Assembly: GCA_030686995.1 (NCBI GenBank)
Contig: CM060680.1
Location: 78,792,616-78,856,615, forward strand
Length of the DNA: 64,000 nucleotides
Reading direction: 5' to 3'
DNA from: Artemisia argyi
Lineage: Eukaryota; Streptophyta; Magnoliopsida; Asterales; Asteraceae
Shown here: piece by piece, positions 50,401 through 61,700 of the stretch
Layout: every line of letters starts with the position of its first letter
How positions within the stretch are numbered: the first letter of the stretch is position 1
Position numbers and translations under genes: made by a program
The notes under the pieces: model-generated
What the model was told of the DNA's origin: nothing
Seen by the model: only the letters and a program-made list of their open reading frames with translations
Databases searched by the model: none

Positions 50401-50592
50401 CCTAGATTGTTTGTTTATTTTCTTGAGCATGTAGTTAATTTCCCCTTTGTGACTGCCTAACCAGAAGGGTGGTATGTCAACGACTTAGATTATAAGGGGC
50501 AATATGGATGGGTTGTGTGATGGGTCAAACGGATTCAGGTTGAAACATATCATTGTTTGCACATGTCAAAACATGCCGGGTTGGGTTAGCTC

Positions 50593-50679
<87 letters not shown>

Positions 50680-51030
50680 TATGGGGAAGGGATCAGGTAC
50701 GTTTTTGGATGTTAGTGCGGATGTACGGACGAATCTCAGCCCTCCATCTAGTCAACCATCTAAAAAAGGCGGAGTGGCACGCTCGTAAATATCCCCTTTT
50801 TTTCAAAATCGTTAATATCATATTAGCTTTTTTTTCTTAAAAAAATAACGAGAACAAATAATTAAGAATCGCTGAAAAAAATTTCCAAAAAAAAATCGTT
50901 TTCATCGTTAAAGGTATTGTGATATTAAAAAAGTCAAGATCAGATCTTAATATCACATAATATCATTTTTTTTTTTACTAATATCACTTTTTTTATAAAT
51001 GATGATATTATGTTTTTTACCAATATCACT

Positions 51031-51072
<42 letters not shown>

Positions 51073-51614
51073 TATCACTGTTTGTTTTACATGTAAAAAA
51101 GCTTAATATCATATTTTCTTAATATCAAAGTTATTTTTTTTTTAATATCACCGTAATTTTCTCTTAAAATCGTAATAAAAAAAAAAGTAGTGATATTAAG
51201 TTTTTTACTAATATAAAAGTTAAATTTTTTAATATCAACGTAACTTTTCTTAATATCCTAATAAAAAAATCAGTGATATTAAGTTTTTTACTAATATCAA
51301 AGTAATTTTTTAAGTAAAATCGTTAATATCACGGTAGGACTCATAATATCGATAATATCACGGTAGGACTCATAATCAAAAACAAAAAAAAGTGCTCAGA
51401 AAAATCTGAAAAAATAAAAAAAGTAAAGAAGACAATAATAGTAAGGATCCCTTAAAAGGAAAAAAATTTAAAAAATCGTTTTAATGGTCAATTGATACCC
51501 GAAAGGTTGCGTCAGATTTTGACTTTTTTACAAAAGTCAAGATCAGATCTGGAATGGGTGGTCCAGATCTGTCCGTACGTCCGCACGAAAATTAAAAATC
51601 CGCACGTGATCTTC

Positions 51615-51665
<51 letters not shown>

Positions 51666-52300
51666 CTAAAATAGGAAGAATAAGAAGAATTTCTAGCCAC
51701 ACATTTCAAATAGGAGGGATAATTTTAAGGGGAGATGCATCTATTTTTATAGGTGCATCTGAAATGAGTGGTTGTGGTTTCTTCTTGGGGAAAATTGTCT
51801 AAATATACATTCAACTTGCCACCTTTTACTATTGTATGCACTGAAGCTCCTATGAAGAATAGGCCCAAGGGAGAACTTCAATCCACGTGGTATAGCGAGA
51901 AATTTTGTAGTACTACAGGACAAGCAAAGAACTTTAGGAAGAACCTTGAATGAAGGATCCTCTTATTGCCTGAATGATGTTAGTATATCCCACACAGCCT
52001 AAACAGAGAGAGAAAGATATTGCTCGACAGTGAAGGAGAGGAAGTAAGATAGGCCTACAACCAGAGCCAAGTAGACAGATAGCCTTGCATGGATCAATCC
52101 ACACTTTTTTTTTCCTATTATATACACAAACTTTACTAATCATCCTTATTGTATCAATAAAACGCCTTTTTGATGAAAAAAAAAAAAGTTCAGTGCATAC
52201 AATAGTAAAAGGTGGCAAGTTGAATGTTGAATGTATATTTGGACAATTTTCCCTTCTTCTTATCATTCTTATTTTAATTTTTCTTCTTATTTGATCCTAA

Positions 52301-52341
<41 letters not shown>

Positions 52342-55300
52342 CATATATGTATGTATACATGCATGCATGGATCGGTTTAGGAAGTTGTATGCTTAAAAAG
52401 TAGACTTCAGGAAGTTCGTATGTTTAAAAGCTTTCTTCTTTTAGATAAAATCTTGACCTAGATCTTTACCTTGAGTCATGAAAATTGTCTTTCTTCAGCC
52501 TTGACAAAATGAGACATCTTGCACCAGGGCACCCTTTATTTCATAAATGTTACAATCATTTTACAATCTTTGACATTGATTATGCACTATTATTTGCACC
52601 AGGGCACCCTTTATTTCATAAATGTTACAATCATTTTACAATCTTTGACATTGATTATGCACTATTATTCACAGGTTGATGGGCAAGCATCTGCTGTTTC
52701 AAACCCTTCAGTAGAACCCCATGGTTCCATGGGAAGTGAACCTCAAGAAATACCAAAGTCCTCAACATTGTCCTCGGGGACCAACAAGGACGTGTTAGAA
52801 ACTAGCAACGAAGTAGTGCCTTCAAATGCTGTTGACGTGTCTGATTCCGGATTCGATAATAAAGAAGTCCTTAGCTCTACCGAAGTTATCAATTCTGGGT
52901 CGAAAGAACAAGTCAAAGAACCAGTTAATCAAAGTGAAGATAGCACTGTCCCAGATGTAACTGCTGTGCAACAAAAAGATAGTTCTGAGAATATTGACGA
53001 TAAATCATCAGGATTAATTTCCAATGCGGATCTTGATGTTCTTAGTGCAGAAACTTCCTCGCTAACTTTGGGTTCATCTCAAAGTGATGACAAGATTGAT
53101 GACAAGGATGTTTACCAAGATAATAGTAAAGAACCCGTTACTTTAGCTGAGGAACCACATGCTGTTTCAGTTTCAGTTCCAGAGGCAACGCCTTTGGTAT
53201 TAGAAATGGAGGCTACTGGCCCATTATCTCCATCAGCTTCTGGTCAGATCAAAGCCAGTATTGCTGCTAAACCAAAGAAGAAGATTAAAGACATCTTGAA
53301 AACTGCTGATGCTCGAGGAACAACTTCTGATCTTTATAATGCTTATAAACGTCCTGAGGAAAAGAAAGAAACTTCATCTGCTGAAATCATTGAATCCAAT
53401 ACCTCGGTTAATTCTTCAGAGAAAGACGTTTTGTCTGATGAGAGTCGTGGGCCCAGCAAAGTTGAGCCGGATGATTGGGAAGACGCTGCAGACATTTCTG
53501 CTCCTAAAATTGTAACTGGTTTGAAGCAGGATGACAATGATGGAATGACCAAAAAGTATTCCAGAGACTTCCTGCTTAAATTCTTGGATCAGTGTACTGA
53601 TCTTCCGGAAGGTTTTGAAATTACACCTGATATTGCTGAAGCAGTGGTATCAAGTGTGAATATGTCTCCACACCCGAGTCCTGGTAGGGGTGGTGATAGG
53701 TCAGCACGCCAGTTAGACCGTCGTCCAAGTAATGTCGGAATTGATGAAAAATGGATGAAAGGGCAAGTACCCCCTATGGTTAGTCCGGGATGGGACGCGA
53801 GATTTGATTTGGGACATCCTGGAAGACCGAATCCTGGTGTTTTACGGACCCCACGTGGTCAGCCACCAAATCAGTATCTAGGCGGCATTCTCACTGGTCC
53901 AATGCCATCACCTGGTCCACAGGGCCACCCTATGCAACGTAATAACTCTAATTCAGACAGGTGGCAACGTGGAACTGGTTATCATCCGGGATTAATGCCT
54001 TCTCCTCAAACACCTGTGATGCATAGAGCTGAGAGAAAGTATGAAGTTGGTAAGATAACCGACGAGGAACAAGCCAAACAAAGGCAATTGAAAGGTATTT
54101 TGAACAAGTTGACTCCTCAAAACTTTGAAAAACTGTTTGAACAAGTAAAACAAGTCAATATCGACAATGCCAATACTCTTTCTGGTGTGATTGGACAAAT
54201 ATTCGATAAGGCTTTAATGGAACCCACTTTTGTTGAAATGTATGCCAATTTCTGTTCACGGTTAGCCGTTGAATTGCCTGATTTTAGCGAAGATGATCAG
54301 AAGATAACATTTAAGAGATTATTACTGAATAAATGTCAAGAGGAATTCGAGAGGGGTGAGAGGGAACAAGAAGAAGCCAATAGAACTGAAGAAGAAGGTG
54401 AGGTTAAACAGACAGAAGAAGAACGTGAGGAGAAACGGGTCAAAGCAAGGAGACGTATGTTGGGTAATATTAGACTTATTGGTGAGTTATACAAGAAGAA
54501 AATGTTGACCGAGAGAATTATGCATGAATGTATAAAGAAATTATTAGGCCAGTATGAGAATCCTGATGAGGAAGACATTGAGGCGTTATGCAAATTAATG
54601 AGTACGATCGGGGAGATGATTGATCACCCAAAAGCTAAAGAACACATTGATGTATATTTTGGCATGATGTCTAGGCTATCAACCAATATGGTACTTTCTT
54701 CACGAGTCAGGTTCATGTTAAAGGACTCAATTGACCTCAGAAAGAACAACTGGCAGCAAAGAAGGAAGGTTGAAGGTCCAAAAAAGATTGATGAAGTGCA
54801 CCGAGATGCTGCTCAAGAACGCCAGGCCCAATCTAGTCGACTGGCCCGTGGACCTAATCCTAACCCGTCACCTAGGAGGGGTCAACCCATGGACTTTGGA
54901 CCAAGGGGTTCAAATCTTTCACCTTCAAACCCTCAAATGGCTGCTTATCGTGGATTACCCCAGCAGGTTCGTGGTTTTGGCAATCAAGAGGAGAGACACC
55001 CTATTGAGAATAGGACGTTGAGACCAATGGGTGATGGATCCATAACCCTTGGGCCTCAAGGTGGTCTAGCCCGAGGAATGTCGGTTAGGGGCCAGACTTC
55101 CATGCAACATAATGGTTTTGGTTCCATACCAGATAGAGCAGCAAGTTATGGTCCACATGATGATTTGGGCTCAAGATACATGTCAGAAAGGCCTACACTT
55201 CGTCCTGCTTATCCATCAAGTTTTCAGGAACAGACCATGAACTATGTAAACCGGGACACGAGACATACAGGGCGTGTTTTTGATCAGGTTCGGCCAGTTT

Positions 55301-56897
55301 CACCACCCGAACGAGCATGGGTGTCTACTCCCCCACAAAGTGGTTCATCAGATATGGTCTTGTCCGATGATCGTTTGCATGACAAGTCCATAGAGGCGAT
55401 TAAAGAGTTTTACAGGTACCTCTTACATTCTCGAACTGATTATTTTATTATTGCGACATGAGGTCAAATATTATGTAGATTTCTTTTATTAGTCCGATTA
55501 TCTAAATATAAGCTAAAATTATCTATTTATAAGTCTATTTTAACTTGATTTCTCTTACTCATTTCACGAGACGCCACTCTCCTTTTTCCACTAAAATGTG
55601 CTTTTTTGGTTATTCTATATGTTGAATTATCAAATAAAGATATGTCACACTACATATCTGATTATTTATTTATTACAGCTTATAAGTAAGCTTATCATGA
55701 TATTTTATCACAAATGATTATCTGTTTATGATTATTGTATATATAATCATACTATATACTCCAATACACCAAGAGTTATATTTTGCAACAACGATTGGTT
55801 TTCATGTATGGGCTTATCATTTTGCATAGTGAGAGATGTTCTTTATATACTGACAGCATGCTTTTTGAATTCATATTGATGAAATACTTTATTTTCAGTG
55901 CAAGAGACGAAAAGGAAGTTGCTTTGTGCATCAAAGAGCTGAACGCCCCCAATTTTTATCCGTCGATGATATCCATTTGGGTCACCGATTCTTTCGAGAG
56001 GAAAGATGTGGATCGTGATTCACTTGCTAAACTCCTCATCAACCTTACTAGATCACAAGACAGAATTCTAACTCCAGACGCACTTATTAGAGGGTAAATA
56101 ATGCTTCTTGCATCCTTACATAAACTGCATAAAGCATAAGTAGTCGCAATAATCAATTATTTAAATTTTGGACAAAAATAGATGATTAGATTCTGTTTTT
56201 AATTAGTTATTTAGTTTGGAGTCAAAAAAATTTGGGATTATTAGTTTCATACTAGCTGGCATTAATTTTGATTTCTTTTAACTTGATTCGAGAAACGTTT
56301 ACTTCCGTCTCAAAAGGGCATCTCTTTTTTTTTTTTCCTTCTCAAGGATTTCTTTTTTGAGCGTCTTACTTATTATTTTCTTAGATAAAAATTAATCTTT
56401 AACACTCCAACATGTTTATTTGATGATTACAACTTTAAACACAGCACATGCAAAGATTATCTCTTATTACAATTTTGATTATTCCAAATCATACAATCAC
56501 TTCCATGATGTACATCCAAACTAACCCTTAAACTGTTTGCGTTTTTGTTACATTATTCAGATTTGAATCTGTTTTATCGACATTGGAGGATGCTATGAAC
56601 GATGCTCCAAAAGCAGCAGAGTTTCTTGGTCAGTTGTTTGCAAGGGTACTCATAGAAAACGTGATCCCATATAAAGAAGTATGGCGGTTGATATACGAAG
56701 GTGGAGAAGAGCAAGGAAGTCTAGTGGAAACAGGTATTGCAGCCGAGGTTCTTGGTGTCATTCTGGAGATCATCAAATCAGTGAAAGGTGATCCCTTCTT
56801 AAACGAGGTGCTTGCAGGTTCTAATCTTCGTTTAGAGAACTTTCATTTGCCAACTATGAAAAAAACATCGAGGCTAGATAAGTTTATTAGACATTAA
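44450..56897 (+). CDS. EIF4G: Eukaryotic translation initiation factor 4G (eIF4G)
   Basis: eIF4G is the cytoplasmic scaffold of eIF4F: it binds the cap-binding eIF4E, the helicase eIF4A, poly(A)-binding protein and eIF3. I predict ten coding exons: 44450-44616, 44699-44853, 47593-47748, 47882-47955, 48303-48359, 49192-49977, 50071-50376, 52675-55415, 55899-56093, 56561-56897. All borders are GT-AG and all phases agree, giving 4974 nt or 1657 residues, close to the 1700 or so of Arabidopsis eIF4G. The start MSGNQSKSD and Gly-rich N-terminus match plant eIF4G. SFPLQFGSISPG and VKITHPDTHEELRLDKR are conserved plant blocks. The eIF4E-binding YSRDFLL (YxxxxLF type) begins at residue 862, MIF4G spans about 1040-1265 and MA3 starts near 1472. 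The long form distinguishes it from eIFiso4G. In several crops eIF4G family members are recessive virus-resistance loci (known of the family). Confidence 0.96.
44854..47592 (+). other. eIF4G intron 2 (2.7 kb) with inserted elements
   Basis: The intron holds CGGGTT/CCCGAT-rich segments at about 45557-45640 and 46130-46250, related in motif to the MITE at 9658. The right one ends CCCGATAACACCTCTA, a hAT-like terminus. Between them, GAGCATCCACAATGG at about 45643 is a familiar MITE start without a seen partner. A further MITE-like segment at 46671-46896 has AGGGTGTTTTGG and CCAAACACCT termini around GCTTATT/AATAAGC words. No coding sequence was seen. Confidence 0.55.
50682..51618. mobile_element. 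Non-coding element embedded in a TA microsatellite
   Basis: (TA)n tracts lie on both sides. The termini are imperfect inverted repeats: GTGCGGATGTACGGACGAAT at about 50715 and, inverted near 51560-51600, GTCCGTACGTCCGCAC. The inside is rich in AATATCAC words and has a T-run of about 45 bp (51027-51071). No ORF. This resembles small elements that target TA repeats. Confidence 0.6.
51784..52258. mobile_element. Inverted-repeat cassette with a poly(A)-tailed insert
   Basis: Arms at 51784-51844 and 52188-52258 are near-perfect inverted copies of about 60 bp; the right arm has a short extra TGAATGT-type duplication. The middle (about 51845-52187) has no recognised protein. It ends with AATAAA at 52156-52161 and, 14 nt later, twelve A residues at 52176-52187 abutting the right arm. 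This looks like the 3' end of an mRNA on the + strand captured between the arms. Confidence 0.6.
52519..52668 (+). repeat. 75-bp tandem duplication at the end of intron 7
   Basis: 52519-52593 and 52594-52668 are near-identical 75-bp units. The second runs into the acceptor TTCACAG at 52668-52674; the first lacks the AG. The duplication therefore copies the likely branch-point and pyrimidine region. Both units are open in the exon 8 frame. Confidence 0.95.
52675..55415 (+). CDS. EIF4G: eIF4G exon 8 (eIF4E-binding motif, MIF4G, start of MA3)
   Basis: This large exon encodes residues 568-1481 or so. It begins with an acidic Ser/Asp/Glu-rich region with little order. The conserved KKKIKDILKTADARGTTSDLY block follows, then the eIF4E-binding YSRDFLL at 53557. 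The MIF4G HEAT domain runs from about RQLKGILNKLTP to FMLKDSIDL and contains a charged EREQEEANRTEEEGE loop and the conserved RMLGNIRLIGELYKK. A Gly/Arg/Pro-rich linker leads to MA3 (SIEAIKEFY). MIF4G binds eIF4A and eIF3 in known eIF4G proteins. The ORF extends 5' into the intron to 52519 only because the 75-bp duplication is open. Confidence 0.95.
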
Positions 56898-57388
56898 GTA
56901 AAGATGCTCGTTTGTATCTTTAGAAGGATAGATTTATGGGTTTGATTTAATAGTAGTTGGTATATATCTAGGAGGGTTTGTAAATCCTTCATGTTCTATA
57001 TTTATCAACTGCAATCCATAAAGATTCAAATGAGCATCCAGGTTTACTTGCTGATCTCATGGTTATTTAATTGAACATGTATTTGGTTAAATTTTGTCAT
57101 ATTCTTGTGTGCAATATATTCAAACACTATAACGTTACTTCTCATGCCAATCTTCATCCACAACTTCTGAGGCTTTTAGGTTTATCTAATGCCTAATAAA
57201 TAGGATTTATCGTTATCAATAGAGTTATGAAAATAGTGATGGTTTTTCTTTTCAAATATAAATGTGAGTATGTGGCACATTTCTTGTTGGATCAAGACAT
57301 CACATGGTTGGGCCCAGACTTCTAAGGTAGCTGGTGGCCAACTGCACTGGCAGTTTGTTGATATCATTAGAGCTTGTGGTCCCCAAGT

Positions 57389-57447
57389 GAGGACTTCCCG
57401 GTTGGTCACCCAACCCGGTACTACTCTCACATAGGCTCGCTTAACTT
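57389..57447 (-). pseudogene. 5S-rRNA-derived segment, Cassandra-like LTR or SINE remnant
   Basis: Read on the - strand it contains AAGTTAAGCGAGCC, then GAGAGTAGTACCGGGTTGGGTGACC and GGGAAGTCCTC with one to three changes from plant 5S rRNA. This covers the 3' half of 5S including part of the internal promoter. The 5' half is not recognisable (GTGGTCCACTGGGTGAAGC replaces it), so it is not a functional gene. Cassandra TRIM elements carry such 5S-like stretches in their LTRs, and the following GGGCCCAA is in keeping with that. Confidence 0.75.
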
Positions 57448-58258
57448 AATAAGCTTCACCCAGTGGACCACAAAGCCTGGGTAAGAAAGAAGTGTGTTGC
57501 GACTTCTTTTAAGATAGAATATTAAAGATTTAGAGAGTAATTAACGATTGTTTTGAGGTGCATTTTACTGCATCACATGATGGTGTTGCGACTTGTTGAC
57601 AGAACAATATTGCTATATTGGTCTTCATTACATGACACTGTTGTGACATGCCAAATTGAACAATGCCACTCTTCTGGTAGGGTGCTATTTAATAAAGTTT
57701 ACTATGGGTAGGCCAATAGCATTTTCCCAGAAATAGTGCACAGATGGCTTGGGCGAGAATGACAAGTGAAACCAAAGTTCCGGTTATATATTTCCAGGCG
57801 ACTTACTATTTGGATGATTAGGGATAAAAAAAAAGTTCTTCGGAAGAAAGACAATGGATACTCCTGAGTCTCATGGATGTTATCACTTGTGAGCGGTAGC
57901 AAAATGGCTTTAGCTGTTGAAGTTTCGATTAGATAACTTTGTACATGACTTGATGACCAACGCCAAAAATCACAATCTTCTATTCACAGGAAGTGAAAGA
58001 ATATATGTACCGCTAGAAGTTTTATGGGAATATAATTTCTGGCAATATTTTGACAGAAGTGAAGGATCTTATTACAACACAACCTGATCTCACTATCATC
58101 TTCCAGATATTACCATTTACAGACAGTCAGGCACACTATTTACATCACAGTAATGTGCTCAAATTCGAATACAAGAAGCCACCAACTATTGGGCTATCAA
58201 CAAAAAATTCACACAAAAAATGAAGAAAATAAAAGATTTTTCCAAATTCTAAACTAGA

Positions 58259-58605
58259 AGTAATGGTCACACCGGCTCACCTTCCACATTATAATTCATA
58301 TGGTCACCATTTACCTCGGGTTTTCTCTTTTCACACCCCTCACCTTTCACCCATAATGGTCACCAATCACCATTACCCTCACCTTTCGTTAAAATACCAC
58401 TTTATACATACATACCTCACACAAACTCAAACCAAATTAAAAATAATAAAAACACGCCATATGACACAAATGTCAAGAGGTGACCCTAGACACCATTATT
58501 GTCTGGTAGCACACCTCACGCGTGAGGTTGTATGTTGGTAGTGGGTGGCGCGTGAAAGTTGGTGTGAGGTGTGAGCTCTCACCCACCATTACCTCTAGTT
58601 AATAC
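58259..58605. mobile_element. MITE-like element near the metacaspase 3' end
   Basis: The left end GTAATGGTCACACCGGCTCAC and the right end, inverted, AGGTAATGGTGGGTGAGAGCTCAC match imperfectly. Inside, TCACC/GGTGA words recur. No convincing duplication was found at the ends. Confidence 0.5.
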
Positions 58606-58701
58606 TAATTGATCTACTGCAAATTTTAGCTGCATCATCAGAGAATTGAGACGGAAATCATATGAACTGTACACTACTAAATTGTGCATCAGAATCCGAC
58701 A

Positions 58702-61700
58702 TCACATGGAAAAAGGCTTTGCATACATATCGAACTGTTCCCATGCTGTCAACTGCGGTTCCTGTCAATAAACAAGAAGGTTGTTATAGAATTTTACTTG
58801 TAAGAACTTTATAACAAGAAGATTCTTATAAGTTATAAACTCACTAACACATGAAACTAAATTGGTCCAAATATTCAAATAACATCTATGAATTATACAA
58901 ATGCAAATAACACATATATGGTTATACAACATGCAAATGGTTATAATTCATAGATGTTATAAACTCATAGAAGATTCTTATAAGTTATAAACTCACTAAC
59001 ACATATATATAACATAAAATGGTTATACAAATGCAAATAACATCTATGAATTATAGATTCATGTCAGACGATATGCTATGATACCTGAGTTAATCCACGA
59101 GTTCCACGTCTTGCTGCATTGGTGATAGCGGTACGCATTGAACTTAACAAGTTTCCATACGTTGACGCATTTCCATGTTCTATAGCTTCTATAAAAATAA
59201 ATGTCATTGCTCCCGTTGACGTAATTTTTGATAAAGCCTGAATACAAAAACTATCTGTTATAGGTAGCAATATCCATTTATATAATAAATATGGGCCAAT
59301 TTAGGCATCTCCAACGGGTTGACCAAAAATATTTAGAAAGGTTACAACTTAAATGTGTTCTTAGCTATTCAGGATTATTCAACCGTACAAGAATCGGTTT
59401 ATTATAAAACAAGTTTAGTTAGTTTGTAACCATATTAAAGATAGTGAGGTGATTTGCACGCTCCATTAATTGATTGGGACACTCAAATGTATTGTGTATT
59501 GACATATATACCCTTAGATCACTCTTACTAATGTTCACCCCTACAAGGGTATAAATGTCAAGATACAATATTTTTGAGTGTCCGAATCAATTAATGGAGT
59601 ATGCAACACCTCCCTTAAAGATATGGTTGATGTTTCTTAGTTGGTCCAACCTGACCAGTTTGCTCGGTATGACTCGTTACCCTAGCCGTTCACTTTAGCA
59701 CCTTTACTCATCACAATAAAGTGTAGAGTTTCCTCTTTTATAGTTGGATTGTATAAAGTTCTGTCCAAGACTAACCGAGGTGTCAGCGGATGTCTGATCA
59801 TCATCACATCCACTAATCGAAATGACTTCTCCTCCACTGCTACCCTTCCATATGCCTGATTTAGGACTATGATCCTCCCATCTATACTCCCCGTTACTAA
59901 CAAAATAAATATCCTATCTGTTAACATACACGAATACAAACAAGGCATCATCTGTGTTTGCTGAATAGATTTTGGTTTGCATGGAATAACTTTATGTTCC
60001 CAAAATTGAAAAAAGTAACATAAGCAATCCCAAACACCCCTAAGACTAAGATAAAGTTACCTCTTCATTCTGCAGAGGTTTGGAAGATCTAGCACAGTCC
60101 CACTATGGCAAGCATCAATAATAGCATGAAGTTTGACACCATAAGGAAGAGGTTTCACAAGTTTTGCATTAATTTCGTCATCCACGATCATACCTTCAGT
60201 TTCAAAATCTAAGGGGCATAAGGTTTCATCATAGCCATCAATCTCATCCCCATTGTAGTTCCTCTGCCTTGAACCGTGACCTGAAAAGTGAAAAACAAGG
60301 GAGTCGCCTGGTTGACATCCTTCAATAAGCCATGCCATTGCCAGCCTCATGTTACGGCCTGTTGGGATCCGACTACTTTCTATTTCTTCTTCTGCAGTTT
60401 ATGGTACATATGTGATCAGCTCCAATGATCCCACAACATAAGAATACCCGTGATACATACAACTTCAGTAAGCGTATTTACTCACATAAACTTCGAGTCA
60501 AGTATCATGTTTTAGTCTTTCTTTCTAATGGGTGGCAATTTTGGTCGAGTACGTGTTTTCATTAGCCAGGTTGGTACATTGCAGCTGGAGCATGAAATTT
60601 TTAACTAATACGGCTAGTCATATTAGAATTGAACCATTAACACATAACCGCAACACGACTCATTTAGCCCCTATATCTAAATGGTTGGCGAGTTTAACAG
60701 ATCACAACAGTTAGCCAGTTAGATGGGTTGACTAGTTGACCCATGTTACGTGTTTAACCCACTATAAGTTTAGTTTTTTAGAGGGTCAAATTTAACTCGC
60801 CCTTAGATCTACTTATATCCTATCTTAACTTTTTTATTTTCGTGGCGGTTTTACTTTATGTATTTATTTTTATTTATTTCTAAAAAAAAGATAGAGAAAA
60901 ACCTTATTGGACTTTTACAAGCCCATTGTAACTCATATCTAGCCCATGAATTAAATTGTGATTCATGAATTGGATTGTGACCGTTAGAGTACAATTTATG
61001 TCATCCAACCACTTTTGTAACTTTAAAATAGACACATCTGGATTCTGGAACACGTTACTTTAAATTTAATTAATTCAAATTTAAAAAAAAAAAAAATGTT
61101 TAACTTTTTTTAACCAAATTTTATCTTTTTCTAGACAACACATGAACTTTCTTGTCCAATAATTGAAACCACCCCATATGCATCCTGCAAAAGTATACAA
61201 TAATATACGACATGTTCCTAGGATAATAACCTAAAAATATAGTTAACACTTTTGCTATTGTATAACTAAATTTTTGAATTTCGACTTTTGTATGTATTTT
61301 GCTCATATCTAATGACTAATTTACCTTTTGCTGTTAATAGGTTGGGTAAAAAACGTAAGGGTAAAATGATTAAAAAAAATTTCAAAATTCAAAGATTAGG
61401 TATATACTCCATAGAAAGAAAGAAAAAAAAAAAAAAAAAGTTGGTTGCGGAACAAAGTGAAAAGTGGTGAACATCTTGACATAGTGGAAGAAAAAGTCTG
61501 AAAAGGGACACATAATAAACAAAGAAAGTACGACTCTCACAAAAAAAACGTGTATCGCACACTTTTTATTTTGATTTACACACTCAATGTACAATCAGAT
61601 AAAACAGACCGCAAACAATGTACAACTATGTAACGCGTATACACCGATAAAAAAACATGAGTATGCAAATCAATTCCCGTATATACAACATAAGATAAAT

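Larger units (their letters stand above)
50377..52674 (+). other. eIF4G intron 7 (2.3 kb) with microsatellites and nested elements
   Basis: In order it holds (AT)n-(AC)n at 50597-50672, an AT-flanked element (50682-51618), a second (TA)n run to 51664, an inverted-repeat cassette (51784-52258), a third (TA)n at about 52305-52335 and a 75-bp tandem duplication ending at the 3' splice site. The flanking exon phases agree across it, so it is a single intron. Confidence 0.85.
56898..58701. other. Intergenic region between convergent eIF4G and metacaspase
   Basis: No gene. It must contain the 3' UTRs of both genes, but no strong polyadenylation signal stands out. It includes the 5S-derived segment (57389-57447) and a MITE-like element (58259-58605). 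Confidence 0.6.

Noticed and set aside
52519..52674. Extension of eIF4G exon 8 to 52519
   Set aside because: The stretch is an intronic 75-bp duplication with no resemblance to eIF4G, and a consensus acceptor lies at 52673-52674.
57389..57447. A functional 5S rRNA gene
   Set aside because: Only the 3' half is recognisable, with substitutions, and no tandem array is present.
59682..59951. 89-codon ORF on the - strand as a separate gene
   Set aside because: It overlaps metacaspase exon 3 in another frame; the conserved reading is the WEDHSPKSGIWKG frame.
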